In this document: positions 1 to 8,029 of the stretch, in pieces | How positions within the stretch are numbered: the first letter of the stretch is position 1 | Layout: each line of letters begins with the position of its first letter | Assembly (NCBI RefSeq): GCF_021129195.1 | Contig: NZ_JAJOHW010000028.1 | Span: 1 to 35,700 of the forward strand | Reading direction: 5' to 3' | Origin: Chromobacterium aquaticum | GTDB taxonomy: Bacteria; Pseudomonadota; Gammaproteobacteria; Burkholderiales; Chromobacteriaceae | DNA length: 35,700 nucleotides | The notes under the pieces: generated by a model | Database searches by the model: none | Seen by the model: the letters and a program-made list of their open reading frames with translations, nothing else | Told to the model about the DNA's origin: nothing | Translations under genes and position numbers: made by a program

Positions 1-573
1 GTGTTGGCGCGCTGGCAGCCTTATTGGCGGGCGGTGCGCGCCGGCGCGCCGTTGGCCGAGCGGCAGCGTGCCTTCGCCGGCTTCATGCTGCTGGCGGCGG
101 AGCGGCGGCAGGTGGACGCGTTCAACCGCCGCATTGAGCAGCAATTGGAAGCGGACGGCGACAAGCCGGCCGGCCGCGACTGGTATCCGGGGCGGCCGGT
201 GATGATCAACGAGAACGATTACGGCCTGGGCCTGTTCAACGGCGACATCGGTTTCGCGGTGCAGCGCGAGGCTGGGTTGCGCGTGGCTTTTCCCGGAGAC
301 GACGGCGGCTGGCGCGAGTTCGCGCCCGGTCGCCTGCCGCAGCATGACACCGTGTACGCGATGACGGTGCACAAGAGCCAGGGCTCGGAGTTCGGCGAGG
401 TTTGTCTGCAATTGCCGGACACGGCGGGACCGGTGCTGAACCGCGCGCTGGTGTATACCGCGATCACCCGCGCGCGCGACCGTTTCATTGTCGCCGGCGC
501 GCAGGCGGTGTGGGAGCAGGCCGCGGCCGCCGCGCCGCCGCGCCACTCCGGCCTGGCGGACAAATTGAAATGA
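1..573 (+). CDS. recD: RecD, exodeoxyribonuclease V alpha subunit, C-terminal part (5' truncated by window)
   Basis: This is the C-terminal 190 residues of the RecD helicase subunit of RecBCD, the double-strand-break repair and degradation nuclease/helicase. The visible part is the UvrD_C_2-type second motor domain. A motif V-like stretch, YAMTVHKSQGSEF, lies at about residues 119-131, and the motif VI-like VYTAITRARDRFIV follows at about 150-163. Both are typical of superfamily 1B helicases and contact ATP and DNA. Walker A and the N-terminal domains lie outside the window. The GTG at base 1 is almost certainly an internal codon, so the real start is upstream. The stop is TGA at 571-573. The recB and recC genes would be expected upstream but cannot be seen. 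Confidence 0.9.
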   Translation: MLARWQPYWRAVRAGAPLAERQRAFAGFMLLAAERRQVDAFNRRIEQQLEADGDKPAGRDWYPGRPVMINENDYGLGLFNGDIGFAVQREAGLRVAFPGDDGGWREFAPGRLPQHDTVYAMTVHKSQGSEFGEVCLQLPDTAGPVLNRALVYTAITRARDRFIVAGAQAVWEQAAAAAPPRHSGLADKLK

Positions 574-684
574 CGTTGCGATTAAATTGTCGGCGCGGCG
601 TGTGGCCGCATCGACAATTCCGCAACAGCCTGCCGCAAAATAATCTGTTTATTTGCCGGCTGTTACGCCAGATATAGTCAAAGC

Positions 685-713
685 GGAAGAAGCATCCTAA
701 GATGCAGCCTTCC
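685..713 (+). other. Two-part hairpin in the leader of the Nudix gene
   Basis: GGAAG (685-689) pairs with CTTCC (709-713), and GCATC (692-696) pairs with GATGC (701-705) around a CTAA loop, with a small 2x3 internal loop between them. There is no T-tract after it, so it is not a classical terminator. It ends 26 bases before the Nudix start codon and could be a leader structure or chance. Confidence 0.35.
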
Positions 714-739
714 CGAAACACATCGCAGCGGAGTTGGCA

Positions 740-1627
740 ATGCAAGTGGATGCGGTTCTGGCTTATCTCGACAAGATTACCCGTTTCGATCGTCAGCAGT
801 TCACGCCTTTGTATATCGGCAAAGAGCGCCTGGGCTGGGTCAACGCGGTGTGGAAAGAGCGCTTGCTGAGCAGCGAATCGCAGCTGTTCGAAGAGCAGTA
901 CCAGAAACTGCATTGCCGTCTCGACGGCAGCTACCGCAGCATCAGCCACGCCTTGGCGCAGGCGGCGCGCCGCTGGCAACAGGCCGGTTGGCTCAATGGC
1001 TGGCGCAATGAAAACTTCACCGCTTTCCGCCACGACGGCTCTCCGTTCTTCGAACTGGAGCGCGCCGCCTTCCGCCCGTTGGGCCTGACCAGCCGCGCGG
1101 TGCATCTGAACGGGCTGATCCGGCTGCCGTCCGGAGAAGTGCGGATGTGGGTGGGACGCCGCAGCCCGCACAAGGCGGTGGATCCCAACCGCATGGATAA
1201 CCTGGTCGGCGGCGGCGTGGCCGCCGGCGAGAGCATAGAGCTGGCGCTGGAGCGCGAAGGCTGGGAAGAGGCCGGCGTGCGCCGCGAGCAGGTGCGCGAT
1301 CTGCCGCAAGCCAGCCTGCTGCTGGCCGAGCGCCCGGTGCAGCGCGGCCTGCATCGCGAGTGGATTTATGCTTTCGATCTGTGGCTGGAGCAGGGTGAGA
1401 CACCCTGTAATCAGGACGGCGAGGTGGCCGAGCACATCCTGATGTCCTTCGTCGAAGTGGAGCAATTGCTGCTGGAAGAGCGCTTCATGATAGACGCGGC
1501 GCTGGTGGCGACCGATTGCCTGGCGCGCCATGGTTATTGGGGCGAGCGCACCGCGCCGATAGACGCGGCGCTGGCGCGCATCCGCCATGCGCAGCGCAGC
1601 GATGTGCATGCCTTGACCTCTTGCTGA
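740..1627 (+). CDS. Nudix hydrolase with DUF4743-type N-terminal domain
   Basis: Predicted cytoplasmic Nudix hydrolase of 295 residues, which would cleave a nucleoside diphosphate linked to another moiety; the substrate is unknown. The Nudix box is intact at residues 158-180 (G-x5-E, then REGWEEAGV), with the metal-binding glutamates 173, 176 and 177. The N-terminal 120 residues resemble the DUF4743 domain found in Nudix proteins related to the fungal thiamine pyrophosphokinase Tnr3, so a thiamine-phosphate-like substrate is possible but not shown. The open frame begins at a TTG at 734. I chose ATG 740 because GGAG at 730-733 lies 6 bases upstream. It appears monocistronic, between recD and a long non-coding stretch. 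Confidence 0.85.
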   Translation: MQVDAVLAYLDKITRFDRQQFTPLYIGKERLGWVNAVWKERLLSSESQLFEEQYQKLHCRLDGSYRSISHALAQAARRWQQAGWLNGWRNENFTAFRHDGSPFFELERAAFRPLGLTSRAVHLNGLIRLPSGEVRMWVGRRSPHKAVDPNRMDNLVGGGVAAGESIELALEREGWEEAGVRREQVRDLPQASLLLAERPVQRGLHREWIYAFDLWLEQGETPCNQDGEVAEHILMSFVEVEQLLLEERFMIDAALVATDCLARHGYWGERTAPIDAALARIRHAQRSDVHALTSC

Positions 1628-2026
1628 TTCCCTTGCCGCGCCGGGATGCCATTCACTGTGCCTGGCGCGGTTCTCCCGCCATTGATCTATCCGTTTATAT
1701 TACAACTGCGTGAATTAATTCAGGAATCTTTGCCTGATAGTGCTTGTAATGGGTAGAATCATTCTCAAGAGCGGCAAAAGCCGTCAATAAATGCCAAGGG
1801 CTATTGGCCCGCGCTGTTTCTCCTGCCTGTCACCACATGCCGATCTCCGTTCTCGTCTTCGCGCGACGACAACGCTTGGGCATGACCATTGAAATGACAA
1901 TGCGCTTATTTTGGCAGAATTAACGAAACGGCGGCATCGGGAGATTTCTCACTTGCCAGCGGCGCAGCGACGGCGCGGCATGCGGCAGCCGGCTGGCTGC
2001 GCACGATCTTGGGGGGCGTAAGGGGG
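1628..2026. other. Non-coding stretch with several inverted repeats
   Basis: No convincing gene lies in these 399 bases. Visible structure: CCGCGCC and GGCGCGG arms just after the Nudix stop (about 1636-1672), which may be a weak terminator without a T-run; a perfect 12-bp palindrome TGAATTAATTCA at 1711-1722; a small CGGC-AAAA-GCCG hairpin near 1772-1783; and a bulged 9-bp hairpin at 1981-2003 with arms GCAGCC and GGCTGC around GGCT, close to the next small ORF. I could not identify a good promoter. Confidence 0.5.
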
Positions 2027-2218
2027 ATGTATCGTTTGAAACTGATCTCGGAGCAGTTCGGCGTCGACGACAGCGGGCCGCTGCATCCCAGCCAGGAGCA
2101 GGCGCGGCGCGCGGCGCTGGTGATGTGGAATGTTTATCGCGGCCAGCTGCGCATCGAGATTCACCGCGTGGTGGACCTGCGCAGCCGCAAGACCGAAAAG
2201 CTGGAGGAATTATGCTGA
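2027..2218 (+). CDS. Small hypothetical protein (63 aa)
   Basis: I do not recognise this protein. It starts at ATG 2027, with a GGGGGG run at 2011-2016 ten bases upstream as a possible ribosome-binding site, and ends at TGA 2216-2218. An in-frame TTG at 2009 would add six residues. The product is charged and soluble, with no signal peptide or membrane segment. It has an alternating hydrophobic/basic C-terminal half (RGQLRIEIHRVVDLRSRKTEKLEEL) that could form a beta strand followed by a helix. Base composition and codon use look like those of the neighbours, which favours a real gene over chance. It stands alone between the Nudix gene and the ABC exporter. It might be chance reading, so confidence is moderate. 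Confidence 0.45.
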   Translation: MYRLKLISEQFGVDDSGPLHPSQEQARRAALVMWNVYRGQLRIEIHRVVDLRSRKTEKLEELC

Positions 2219-2410
2219 CTGTCGCGTTTTAGCCAATGTAGTTGGCGGCAATTGTCTTGCGTTCTCGTTTGTTGGCTGAATATGACAAATGCGGGCGCAG
2301 GGTGAGAGAAGTTTCCATTGCGCGATTTTCAGCGCTTGGCTATTGTCCAGGTTCCTATTAAACCCAAAGCAGGCGCAGCCGGATCGGCGGCCTCTGCACT
2401 GGAGCGATCT

Positions 2411-4273
2411 TTGTTCAATTGGTTCGAAAAACGGGTAAATCCGTATCCCGACACGCCTCCGGCCCAACCTCCCTCGGGCTTTTTTCCATTTCTCTGGTTC
2501 TGCACCCGCGGCTTGCGCGGCCTGATTGCGGCCGTCATTCTGCTGACCGCCGGCATAGGCGCTTTCGAAGCCCTGCTGTTTTCCATGCTGGGCTCGGTGG
2601 TGGACTGGCTGGGCGCGGTCAAGCCCGCACTGCTGTGGGACACGCAAAGCCATAATCTGTTGCTGCTGGCGGGCATCCTGCTGGCCAGCCCGCTATTGAT
2701 CGCTTTGCAGGCCTTGATCAAATACCAGGGTATTTCCGCCAACTTCCCTATGCTGTTGCGCTGGAACTTCCATCGCCATCTGCTGCGGCAGAGCATGAAT
2801 TTCTATCAGGACGAGTTCGCCGGCCGGGTTTCGGCCAAGGTGATGCAGACCGCGATCGCGGTGCGCGAGACGGTGATGATAGTCGCCGACATACTGGTGT
2901 TCGTGGTGATCTACTTCGTCACCATGATCGCCGTGGTCGGCAGCTTCGACAGCCGTTTGCTATGGCCATTCCTGGCCTGGCTGGCGCTGTACGTGGCCAC
3001 GCTGTATTTCTTCGTGCCCAGGCTAGGCCTGGCCGCCACCGCCCAGGCCGACGCGCGCAGCCTGATGACCGGCCGCATCACCGATGCTTACACCAATATC
3101 GCCACGGTGAAATTGTTCTCGCATGCGCAGCGCGAGGCCGGCTTTGCCCGCGGCGCGATGCAGGAGTTCCTGGCCACCGCCTATCGCCAGATGCGCTTGA
3201 TCAGCGGTTTCGAAATCATCAACCACAGCCTGAGCATGTTGCTGATCGCCAGTACCGCCGGCGTCACGCTGTGGCTGTGGAGCATGGGCGAAGTCGGTGT
3301 CGGCGCGGTGGCGGCGGCCACGGCGATGGCGCTGCGCCTGAATGGCATTTCGCACTGGATCATGTGGGAAATGGCCTCCTTGTTCGAGCAGGTCGGCACG
3401 GTGCAGGACGGCATCGCCACGCTGGCGCGGCCGGTGCTGGTCAATGACAGCGCAGATGCCAAGCCGCTGGCGGTCAAGCAGGGTGAGATTCGTTTCGAGC
3501 AGGTGGACTTCAGCTATGGCGGCAGCAAGAGCGTGATCGAACAGCTGTCGCTGACGATACGCCCGGGTGAGAAGATAGGTCTGGTCGGCCGTTCCGGCGC
3601 CGGCAAGTCCACCATCGTCAATCTGCTGCTGCGTTTCTACGACCTGGATGGCGGTCGTATCTTGATCGATGGCCAGGATATCGCGCGGGTGACACAGGAC
3701 AGCTTGCGCGCCCAGGTGGGCATGGTGACGCAGGATACCTCCTTGCTGCACCGCTCGGTGCGCGACAACCTGCTGTACGGCAGGCCGGACGCCGACGACA
3801 CCGCGATGGAGGCGGCCGCGCGCCGCGCCGAGGCGCATGATTTCATCCTGACCTTGACCGATCCCAAGGGACGGAGCAGCTATGACGCCCATGTCGGCGA
3901 ACGCGGGGTCAAGCTGTCCGGTGGCCAGCGCCAGCGCATCGCGATCGCGCGGGTCATGTTGAAGGACGCCCCCATTCTGCTGCTGGACGAAGCCACCAGC
4001 GCGCTGGATTCGGAAGTGGAAGCTGCGATCCAGCGCAGCTTGTACCGCTTGATGGAAGGCAAGACCGTGGTGGCGATCGCCCACCGCCTGTCCACCATCG
4101 CGGCGATGGATCGCTTGATCGTGCTGGACAAGGGGCGAGTGGTGGAAGAAGGCGACCATCGCAGCCTGTTGGCCAAGGACGGTTTGTATGCGCGACTATG
4201 GGCGCATCAGAGCGGGGGCTTCCTCGGCGAAGAAGACGACGACGAAGCCGAGCCGGTGGCCAGCATCGCCTGA
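2411..4273 (+). CDS. ABC exporter, fused permease and ATPase (MsbA/multidrug type)
   Basis: A 620-residue half-transporter that would dimerise in the inner membrane and export lipids, drugs or peptides using ATP; the substrate is not predictable. The transmembrane domain spans roughly residues 35-325 with about six hydrophobic segments. The ATPase domain follows: Walker A GRSGAGKST (393-401), signature LSGGQ (502-506), Walker B ILLLDE (522-527) and H-loop His558. The frame is open from 2318, but the extra 31 residues have no family look. TTG 2411 has GGAG at 2401-2404 six bases upstream and gives the usual start FNWFEKRVNPYP, so I chose it. The acidic tail (EEDDDEAE) is short and unremarkable. 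The gene ends just before a strong intrinsic terminator and seems to be a single-gene unit. Confidence 0.88.
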   Translation: MFNWFEKRVNPYPDTPPAQPPSGFFPFLWFCTRGLRGLIAAVILLTAGIGAFEALLFSMLGSVVDWLGAVKPALLWDTQSHNLLLLAGILLASPLLIALQALIKYQGISANFPMLLRWNFHRHLLRQSMNFYQDEFAGRVSAKVMQTAIAVRETVMIVADILVFVVIYFVTMIAVVGSFDSRLLWPFLAWLALYVATLYFFVPRLGLAATAQADARSLMTGRITDAYTNIATVKLFSHAQREAGFARGAMQEFLATAYRQMRLISGFEIINHSLSMLLIASTAGVTLWLWSMGEVGVGAVAAATAMALRLNGISHWIMWEMASLFEQVGTVQDGIATLARPVLVNDSADAKPLAVKQGEIRFEQVDFSYGGSKSVIEQLSLTIRPGEKIGLVGRSGAGKSTIVNLLLRFYDLDGGRILIDGQDIARVTQDSLRAQVGMVTQDTSLLHRSVRDNLLYGRPDADDTAMEAAARRAEAHDFILTLTDPKGRSSYDAHVGERGVKLSGGQRQRIAIARVMLKDAPILLLDEATSALDSEVEAAIQRSLYRLMEGKTVVAIAHRLSTIAAMDRLIVLDKGRVVEEGDHRSLLAKDGLYARLWAHQSGGFLGEEDDDEAEPVASIA

Positions 4274-4299
4274 CTCCGGCCGCGGGCGGAATGAACCGG

Positions 4300-4327
4300 G
4301 CGGGGCGCGCAAGCGTCCCGCTTTTTT
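4300..4327 (+). terminator. Intrinsic terminator after the ABC exporter
   Basis: The arms GCGGGGCGC (4300-4308) and GCGTCCCGC (4313-4321) form a 9-bp stem with one G-T pair around the loop GCAA, followed directly by six T (4322-4327). Confidence 0.9.
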
Positions 4328-4435
4328 CATTTTCCGCCCAAGGACGCGGCATTGGGCTGCGGCAAGCGTTTTAGTGAAAACAACGGTGGCGATAGCGGGG
4401 AAAACGAGGAAATATCAAGACAGGCGGAGGGGATG

Positions 4436-4512
4436 TGGCGCACCCGACAGGGATCGAACCTGTGACCTTCAGCTTCGGAAACTGACACTCTATCCAACTG
4501 AGCTACGGGTGC
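4436..4512 (-). tRNA. tRNA-Arg (anticodon CCG)
   Basis: Read on the minus strand, this is a complete 77-base tRNA. The acceptor arms GCACCCG and CGGGTGC pair, with discriminator G and encoded CCA. The D arm is GCUC...GAGU. The anticodon stem UCAGU/GCUGA (one U-G pair) holds the 7-base loop UUCCGAA with anticodon CCG. The T arm is ACAGG-UUCGAUC-CCUGU. It reads the CGG arginine codon, a commonly used codon in such a GC-rich genome. It is transcribed against the flanking genes. Confidence 0.97.
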
Positions 4513-4540
4513 GCTGTGACTTGCTTTGAGGCAGGGCCGC

Positions 4541-4570
4541 ATCATAGCGCAACTTCCTTACCCGAGTCCA
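4541..4570 (-). promoter_or_regulatory. Probable sigma70 promoter of tRNA-Arg
   Basis: On the minus strand there is TGGACT (4565-4570), an 18-base spacer, and TATGAT (4541-4546), followed by a GC-rich discriminator of the kind seen at stringently controlled stable-RNA promoters. The predicted start of transcription is about 20 bases before the tRNA. Confidence 0.55.
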
Positions 4571-4580
4571 GTGTATGGTT

Positions 4581-4609
4581 TTGCCTTGCCTTCAGGCTTA
4601 CCGTATAAT
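4581..4609 (+). promoter_or_regulatory. Strong sigma70 promoter of the cytochrome c gene
   Basis: TTGCCT (4581-4586), a 17-base spacer, and a perfect TATAAT (4604-4609). The start of transcription would be near 4616, leaving a leader of about 35 bases before the ATG at 4651. Confidence 0.85.
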
Positions 4610-4650
4610 TATCCTATTTTAAATGTCATTAATTCCAGGCGAGGCTCGTA

Positions 4651-5394
4651 ATGAGTAATGAGAACGGAATGGCTCCCGGCCAGGTCATCAAAGTGCTGGT
4701 TGGCGTCGTTGTCTTTCTTGTAGTGGCAATCTGGCTTCTGGCCAAGCTGGCTACCAGCGGTTACAACGTGGATGCCGAAGTAATGACCAAGGAGGCCATC
4801 GCCTCTCGCCTGAAACCGGTTGGCGAAGCCAAGGCCAGCGATGCGCCTCCGGGCATGCGCACGGGCGAACAGGTTTACAAGGGCATCTGCATCTCCTGTC
4901 ACGGCACCGGCCTCGCCGGCTCGCCTAAGTTCGGCGACACCGCGTCCTGGGGCTCGCGCATCGCCAAGGGCTGGGATACCTTGACTCAGCATGCCTTGCA
5001 GGGCTTCAACGCGATGCCGGCCAAGGGCGGCGCCACCGATTTGAGCGATGACGAAGTGAAGCGCGCGGTGGCCTATATGGGCAACTCCGCGGGCGGTAAG
5101 TTCACCGAACCGCCGGTGGGCGGCGCTGGCGGCGCGGCCGCGGCGGCCGATCCGGCGGTGGTGGGCAAGAAAATCTACGACAGCGTGTGCATGGCCTGCC
5201 ACGCGGCCGGCATCGCCGGCGCGCCCAAGTTCGGCGACAAGGCGGCTTGGGCTCTGCGCCTGAAGCCCGGCTTGGACGAAGTGGTCAAGATCGGCATCAA
5301 GGGTCTGAACGCTATGCCGGCCAAGGGCGGTTATACCGGCAGCGACGCCGAGTTCCGCGCGGCGGTGGAATACATGGTGAATAATTCCAAATAA
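4651..5394 (+). CDS. Membrane-anchored dihaem cytochrome c (c5/c4-like)
   Basis: A 247-residue periplasmic electron carrier tethered to the inner membrane by an uncleaved N-terminal helix at residues 12-33. Two cytochrome c domains follow. Haem 1 binds at C80-x-x-C83-H84 with likely axial Met122, and haem 2 at C180-x-x-C183-H184 with Met222. Both domains share the pattern GxAGxPKFGD...NAMPAKGG, so they arose by internal duplication. They are joined by an Ala/Gly-rich linker (about 153-168). Proteins of this kind pass electrons from the bc1 complex to terminal oxidases or nitrite reductase in Neisseriales; that role is inferred. A leader GAGG (in GCGAGGCTCGTA) precedes ATG 4651. The gene is monocistronic, with its own promoter and terminator. 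Confidence 0.92.
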   Translation: MSNENGMAPGQVIKVLVGVVVFLVVAIWLLAKLATSGYNVDAEVMTKEAIASRLKPVGEAKASDAPPGMRTGEQVYKGICISCHGTGLAGSPKFGDTASWGSRIAKGWDTLTQHALQGFNAMPAKGGATDLSDDEVKRAVAYMGNSAGGKFTEPPVGGAGGAAAAADPAVVGKKIYDSVCMACHAAGIAGAPKFGDKAAWALRLKPGLDEVVKIGIKGLNAMPAKGGYTGSDAEFRAAVEYMVNNSK

Positions 5395-5412
5395 GCGGCG
5401 GTCCCTCGGAAC

Positions 5413-5446
5413 AAAAAACGCCTTGCGCTGAAGCAAGGCGTTTTTT
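5413..5446 (+). terminator. Intrinsic terminator after the cytochrome gene
   Basis: An 8-bp stem CGCCTTGC (5419-5426) and GCAAGGCG (5433-5440) with loop GCTGAA is flanked by six A before and six T after, so it can work in both directions. Confidence 0.95.
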
Positions 5447-5743
5447 ATCGCTGAAAAATGGCGATTTATATGTTTTTCCGGAAAATTAGGCCTAATGTTG
5501 ACGACAATGTCCTATGTCAACAAAACCGCGCTGTAACAAGGGACAGGTGCCCTGCTTAGGCGCTTGGGGCATGATGAGCCATCTGTTTAGGTCGTGAAGC
5601 GTCAGGCGCTTCGCGGCTTGGTGTGGGGATTCAGTGGGTTTCCACTTTCGCTTCACCCAGAGATGTTCCTCATTCTTCATATGGCGCCACTGGCGCCATT
5701 TTCTTTTCCCGCGCTCGGGCATGTCGCCCACGATAGCCGTGCT
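5447..5743. other. Structured intergenic stretch, possibly a decayed repeat or mobile-element remnant
   Basis: No recognisable gene in 297 bases. It holds an exact inverted repeat TGTTGAC (5496-5502) and GTCAACA (5516-5522) with a 13-base spacer, and an exact 8-bp hairpin ATGGCGCC (5681-5688) and GGCGCCAT (5692-5699) followed on the plus strand by TTTTCTTTT, so it is terminator-like for plus-strand reading. A 79-codon minus-strand frame (5492-5731, GTG start, or ATG at 5722) has no good ribosome-binding site and no family look, so I did not call it as a gene. The patchy structure and composition suggest an old inserted repeat, but this is inference. Confidence 0.35.
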
Positions 5744-7759
5744 TCAGGAGTCCGCCGGTTTTTCCTTGTTGGCCAGCATTGCGCTGAGGCTGGCCAGCCG
5801 CGATTTGCCCTCGGTCTTGCTGACGATGGGCTCGGCGCCGGGTTTGCCGAAGTGGCGCATATCGTCGCCGTTGATTTCGCTGATGAAGCGTGAAGGCTCG
5901 ACGAACTGCCACTCGCCGGCGCGCTTGCGCTTGACGCAGTAGGTCAGCGTCAGCATGCGCTGGGCGCGGGTGATGCCGACATACATCAGCCGGCGCTCTT
6001 CCTCCACCATGCCGTTATCGACGGATTCGCTGTGCGGCAGTATGCCTTCCTCGGTGCCGACCAGGAACACATATGGGTATTCCAGACCCTTGGACGCGTG
6101 CAGCGTGGACATCTTCACCGCGTCGACCTCGCCTTCCTCGCGTCCTTCCAGCATGGTGATCAGCGCGATGGTCTGGGTCAGCTCCACCAGGTTCTTGCCG
6201 CTGTCCTCGCCCTTGCGGCTGAGCCAGCCCACCATTTCCAGGATGTTCTTCCATTTGGTTTCGGCGATGCGCGGGCTGTCCTCGCTATCGTAAAGCCAGG
6301 CTTCGTAGCCTATGGCTTGCATCATCTCCATCGCCAGCGGGCCGCCGTCCTCGCGGGTGGCGCGGTATTGCAGATTGGCGATGAAGTCGCAGAACTGCTC
6401 CAGCGGTTCGAGCTGGGCTTTTTGCACCTGCAGGCGGAAGCCTTCCTCATGGGCGCTGGCGAACAGGCTCTTGCCGCGCTCGCCAGCCCAGGCGCCCAGC
6501 CGTTCCAGCGTGGCGGTGCCGACGCCGCGCTTGGGCGTGGTCAGCGCGCGAATGAAGGCCGGATCATCGTCGGGATTGGCGATCAAGCGCATATAGGCCA
6601 GCATGTCCTTGATTTCCGGCTTGTCGAAAAAGCTCTGGCCGCCGGCCATCTGATAGGGGATGCGCTGATTGCGCAAGGCTTGCTCGAAGATGCGCGCCTG
6701 GTAGTTGCCGCGATAGAGGATGGCGTAGTCCTTGAACTCGGTGCGGTATTCGAATTTGTGCGCCAGCAGCCTTTGCACCACGGTTTCCGCCTCGTGCTCC
6801 TCATCCTTGCACTGGATCACATGGATGGGCTCTCCCAGGCCCAGCTCGCTCCACAGCTGCTTTTCGAACAGTTTGGGGTTATTCGAGATCACCGAGTTGG
6901 CGGCGCGCAGGATGCGCGCGGTGGAGCGGTAGTTCTGCTCCAGCTTGATGATCTTGAGCTTGGGGAAGTCGCTTTGCAGCAGCCGCAGGTTTTCCATATT
7001 GGCGCCGCGCCAAGCGTAGATGGACTGGTCGTCGTCGCCCACCGCGGTGAACATGCCGCGCAGGCCGGTCAGCAGCTTGACCAATTGGTACTGGCAGGTA
7101 TTGGTGTCCTGGTATTCGTCTATCAGCAGGTAGCGCAGCTTGTGCTGCCATTTCTGCAGCACTTCTTCATTGCGTTGGAACAACTGCACCGGCAGGCGGA
7201 TCAGGTCGTCGAAGTCCATCGCCTGATAGGCGCTCAAGGTGTCCTGATAGGCCAGATAAGTGGTGGCGCAGATGCTCTCCCACTCTCCCTGGGCTTCCAG
7301 CAGCATCTGGTCCGGTGTTTTTAGGTCGTTCTTCCACAACGAGATCTGGCTTTGCACCTTGCGCACTTCGTCCTTGGAAGTGGTTTTCAGGATGTCGGAA
7401 ATGATCTTGCCGGCGTCGAAGGCGTCCAGGATGGAAAACTGCGACTTATAGCCCAGATGCGGCGCTTCCTGGCGCAGCATCTGCATGCCCAGCGAGTGGA
7501 AAGTGGATACGGTGATGCCGCGGATCTCCGCCGGCGTCATCAACTTGCCCACCCGTTCCAGCATTTCTCGCGCGGCCTTGTTGGTGAAGGTGATGGCGGC
7601 GATATTGCGCGCGCTGATGCCGCCTTCGCGGATCAGGTGCGAAATCTTGTAGGTGATGACTCGGGTTTTGCCGGAACCGGCGCCGGCCAGCACCAGCAAG
7701 GGGCCGTCAAGATATTGGATCGCCGCGCGCTGCGGCGGATTGAGCAAGGGTGCGGACAT
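5744..7759 (-). CDS. rep: Rep, ATP-dependent 3'-5' DNA helicase
   Basis: A 671-residue superfamily 1A helicase that unwinds DNA ahead of replication forks and removes bound proteins. The length matches E. coli Rep (673) better than UvrD (about 720), and the sequence follows Rep closely along its length. Motifs: Walker A AGAGSGKT (25-32), DEYQDTN (motif II), GDDDQSIYAWRGA (motif III), EQNYRS (motif IV), STLHASKGLE (motif V) and VGITRAQ (motif VI). The start is ATG at 7757-7759 on the minus strand; upstream there is no clear Shine-Dalgarno, though TACAAT about 60 bases upstream on that strand could be a -10 element. No T-rich terminator follows the stop. The nearest structure is the palindromic hairpin at 5681-5699. 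Confidence 0.93.
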   Translation of the reverse strand: MSAPLLNPPQRAAIQYLDGPLLVLAGAGSGKTRVITYKISHLIREGGISARNIAAITFTNKAAREMLERVGKLMTPAEIRGITVSTFHSLGMQMLRQEAPHLGYKSQFSILDAFDAGKIISDILKTTSKDEVRKVQSQISLWKNDLKTPDQMLLEAQGEWESICATTYLAYQDTLSAYQAMDFDDLIRLPVQLFQRNEEVLQKWQHKLRYLLIDEYQDTNTCQYQLVKLLTGLRGMFTAVGDDDQSIYAWRGANMENLRLLQSDFPKLKIIKLEQNYRSTARILRAANSVISNNPKLFEKQLWSELGLGEPIHVIQCKDEEHEAETVVQRLLAHKFEYRTEFKDYAILYRGNYQARIFEQALRNQRIPYQMAGGQSFFDKPEIKDMLAYMRLIANPDDDPAFIRALTTPKRGVGTATLERLGAWAGERGKSLFASAHEEGFRLQVQKAQLEPLEQFCDFIANLQYRATREDGGPLAMEMMQAIGYEAWLYDSEDSPRIAETKWKNILEMVGWLSRKGEDSGKNLVELTQTIALITMLEGREEGEVDAVKMSTLHASKGLEYPYVFLVGTEEGILPHSESVDNGMVEEERRLMYVGITRAQRMLTLTYCVKRKRAGEWQFVEPSRFISEINGDDMRHFGKPGAEPIVSKTEGKSRLASLSAMLANKEKPADS

Positions 7760-7859
7760 GGCGGTATGGGGAAGGGGCCCGGCGGGGCGCAGTAAATCGG
7801 TAACTCAGCCAGTGCATTGTAGCATGGGGTATCATGGCGCTATCCGCGGATGACATCTC

Positions 7860-8000
7860 AGAGCCTGTTCAAAGTCTGGCGAGCAAGAGCGAGGCAAGGC
7901 GAAAACGGTTGAAGAAGCGGAATGTACAGGTGGTACTTGGCATTTCGAAGGTGTTTTCAACGCCGCGTCGCCGAAGCGCAGCAGATTTTGGACAGGTTCT
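7860..8000. repeat. MITE-like palindromic intergenic element with terminal inverted repeats
   Basis: The left end (7860-7878, beginning AGAGCCTGTTCAAAG) and the reverse complement of the right end (7982-8000) match at 16 of 19 positions, and all three differences still allow G-U pairing in RNA. Inside, GGTTGAA (about 7908) and TTTTCAAC (about 7961) can also pair, so the whole 141 bp can fold into a long hairpin. It encodes no transposase. From memory, dispersed elements beginning GAGCCTGTTCAAA occur in Betaproteobacteria including Chromobacterium, but I could not check this. It ends 29 bases before the apaH start and creates a false N-terminal extension of that frame. Confidence 0.65.
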
Positions 8001-8029
8001 CGGATCGATCCGCCACTCATGAGGTGCAT

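Noticed and set aside
485-1609. A 374-codon minus-strand frame opposite the Nudix gene
   Set aside because: It overlaps the full Nudix gene and its leader; the Nudix box proves the plus-strand reading.
2318-2410. N-terminal extension of the ABC exporter by 31 residues
   Set aside because: No ribosome-binding site supports TTG 2318, while TTG 2411 has GGAG at good spacing and starts the recognised N-terminus.
5492-5731. A 79-codon minus-strand frame downstream of rep
   Set aside because: No credible ribosome-binding site, no domain signal, and it spans inverted repeats typical of non-coding DNA.
6032-7324. A 430-codon plus-strand frame opposite rep
   Set aside because: It lies wholly inside the conserved rep coding sequence, and its product is a low-complexity shadow.
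7922-8029. N-terminal extension of ApaH by 36 residues
   Set aside because: These codons lie mostly within the inserted palindromic repeat; ATG 8030 has GAGG and starts MAIYAIGDIQG.
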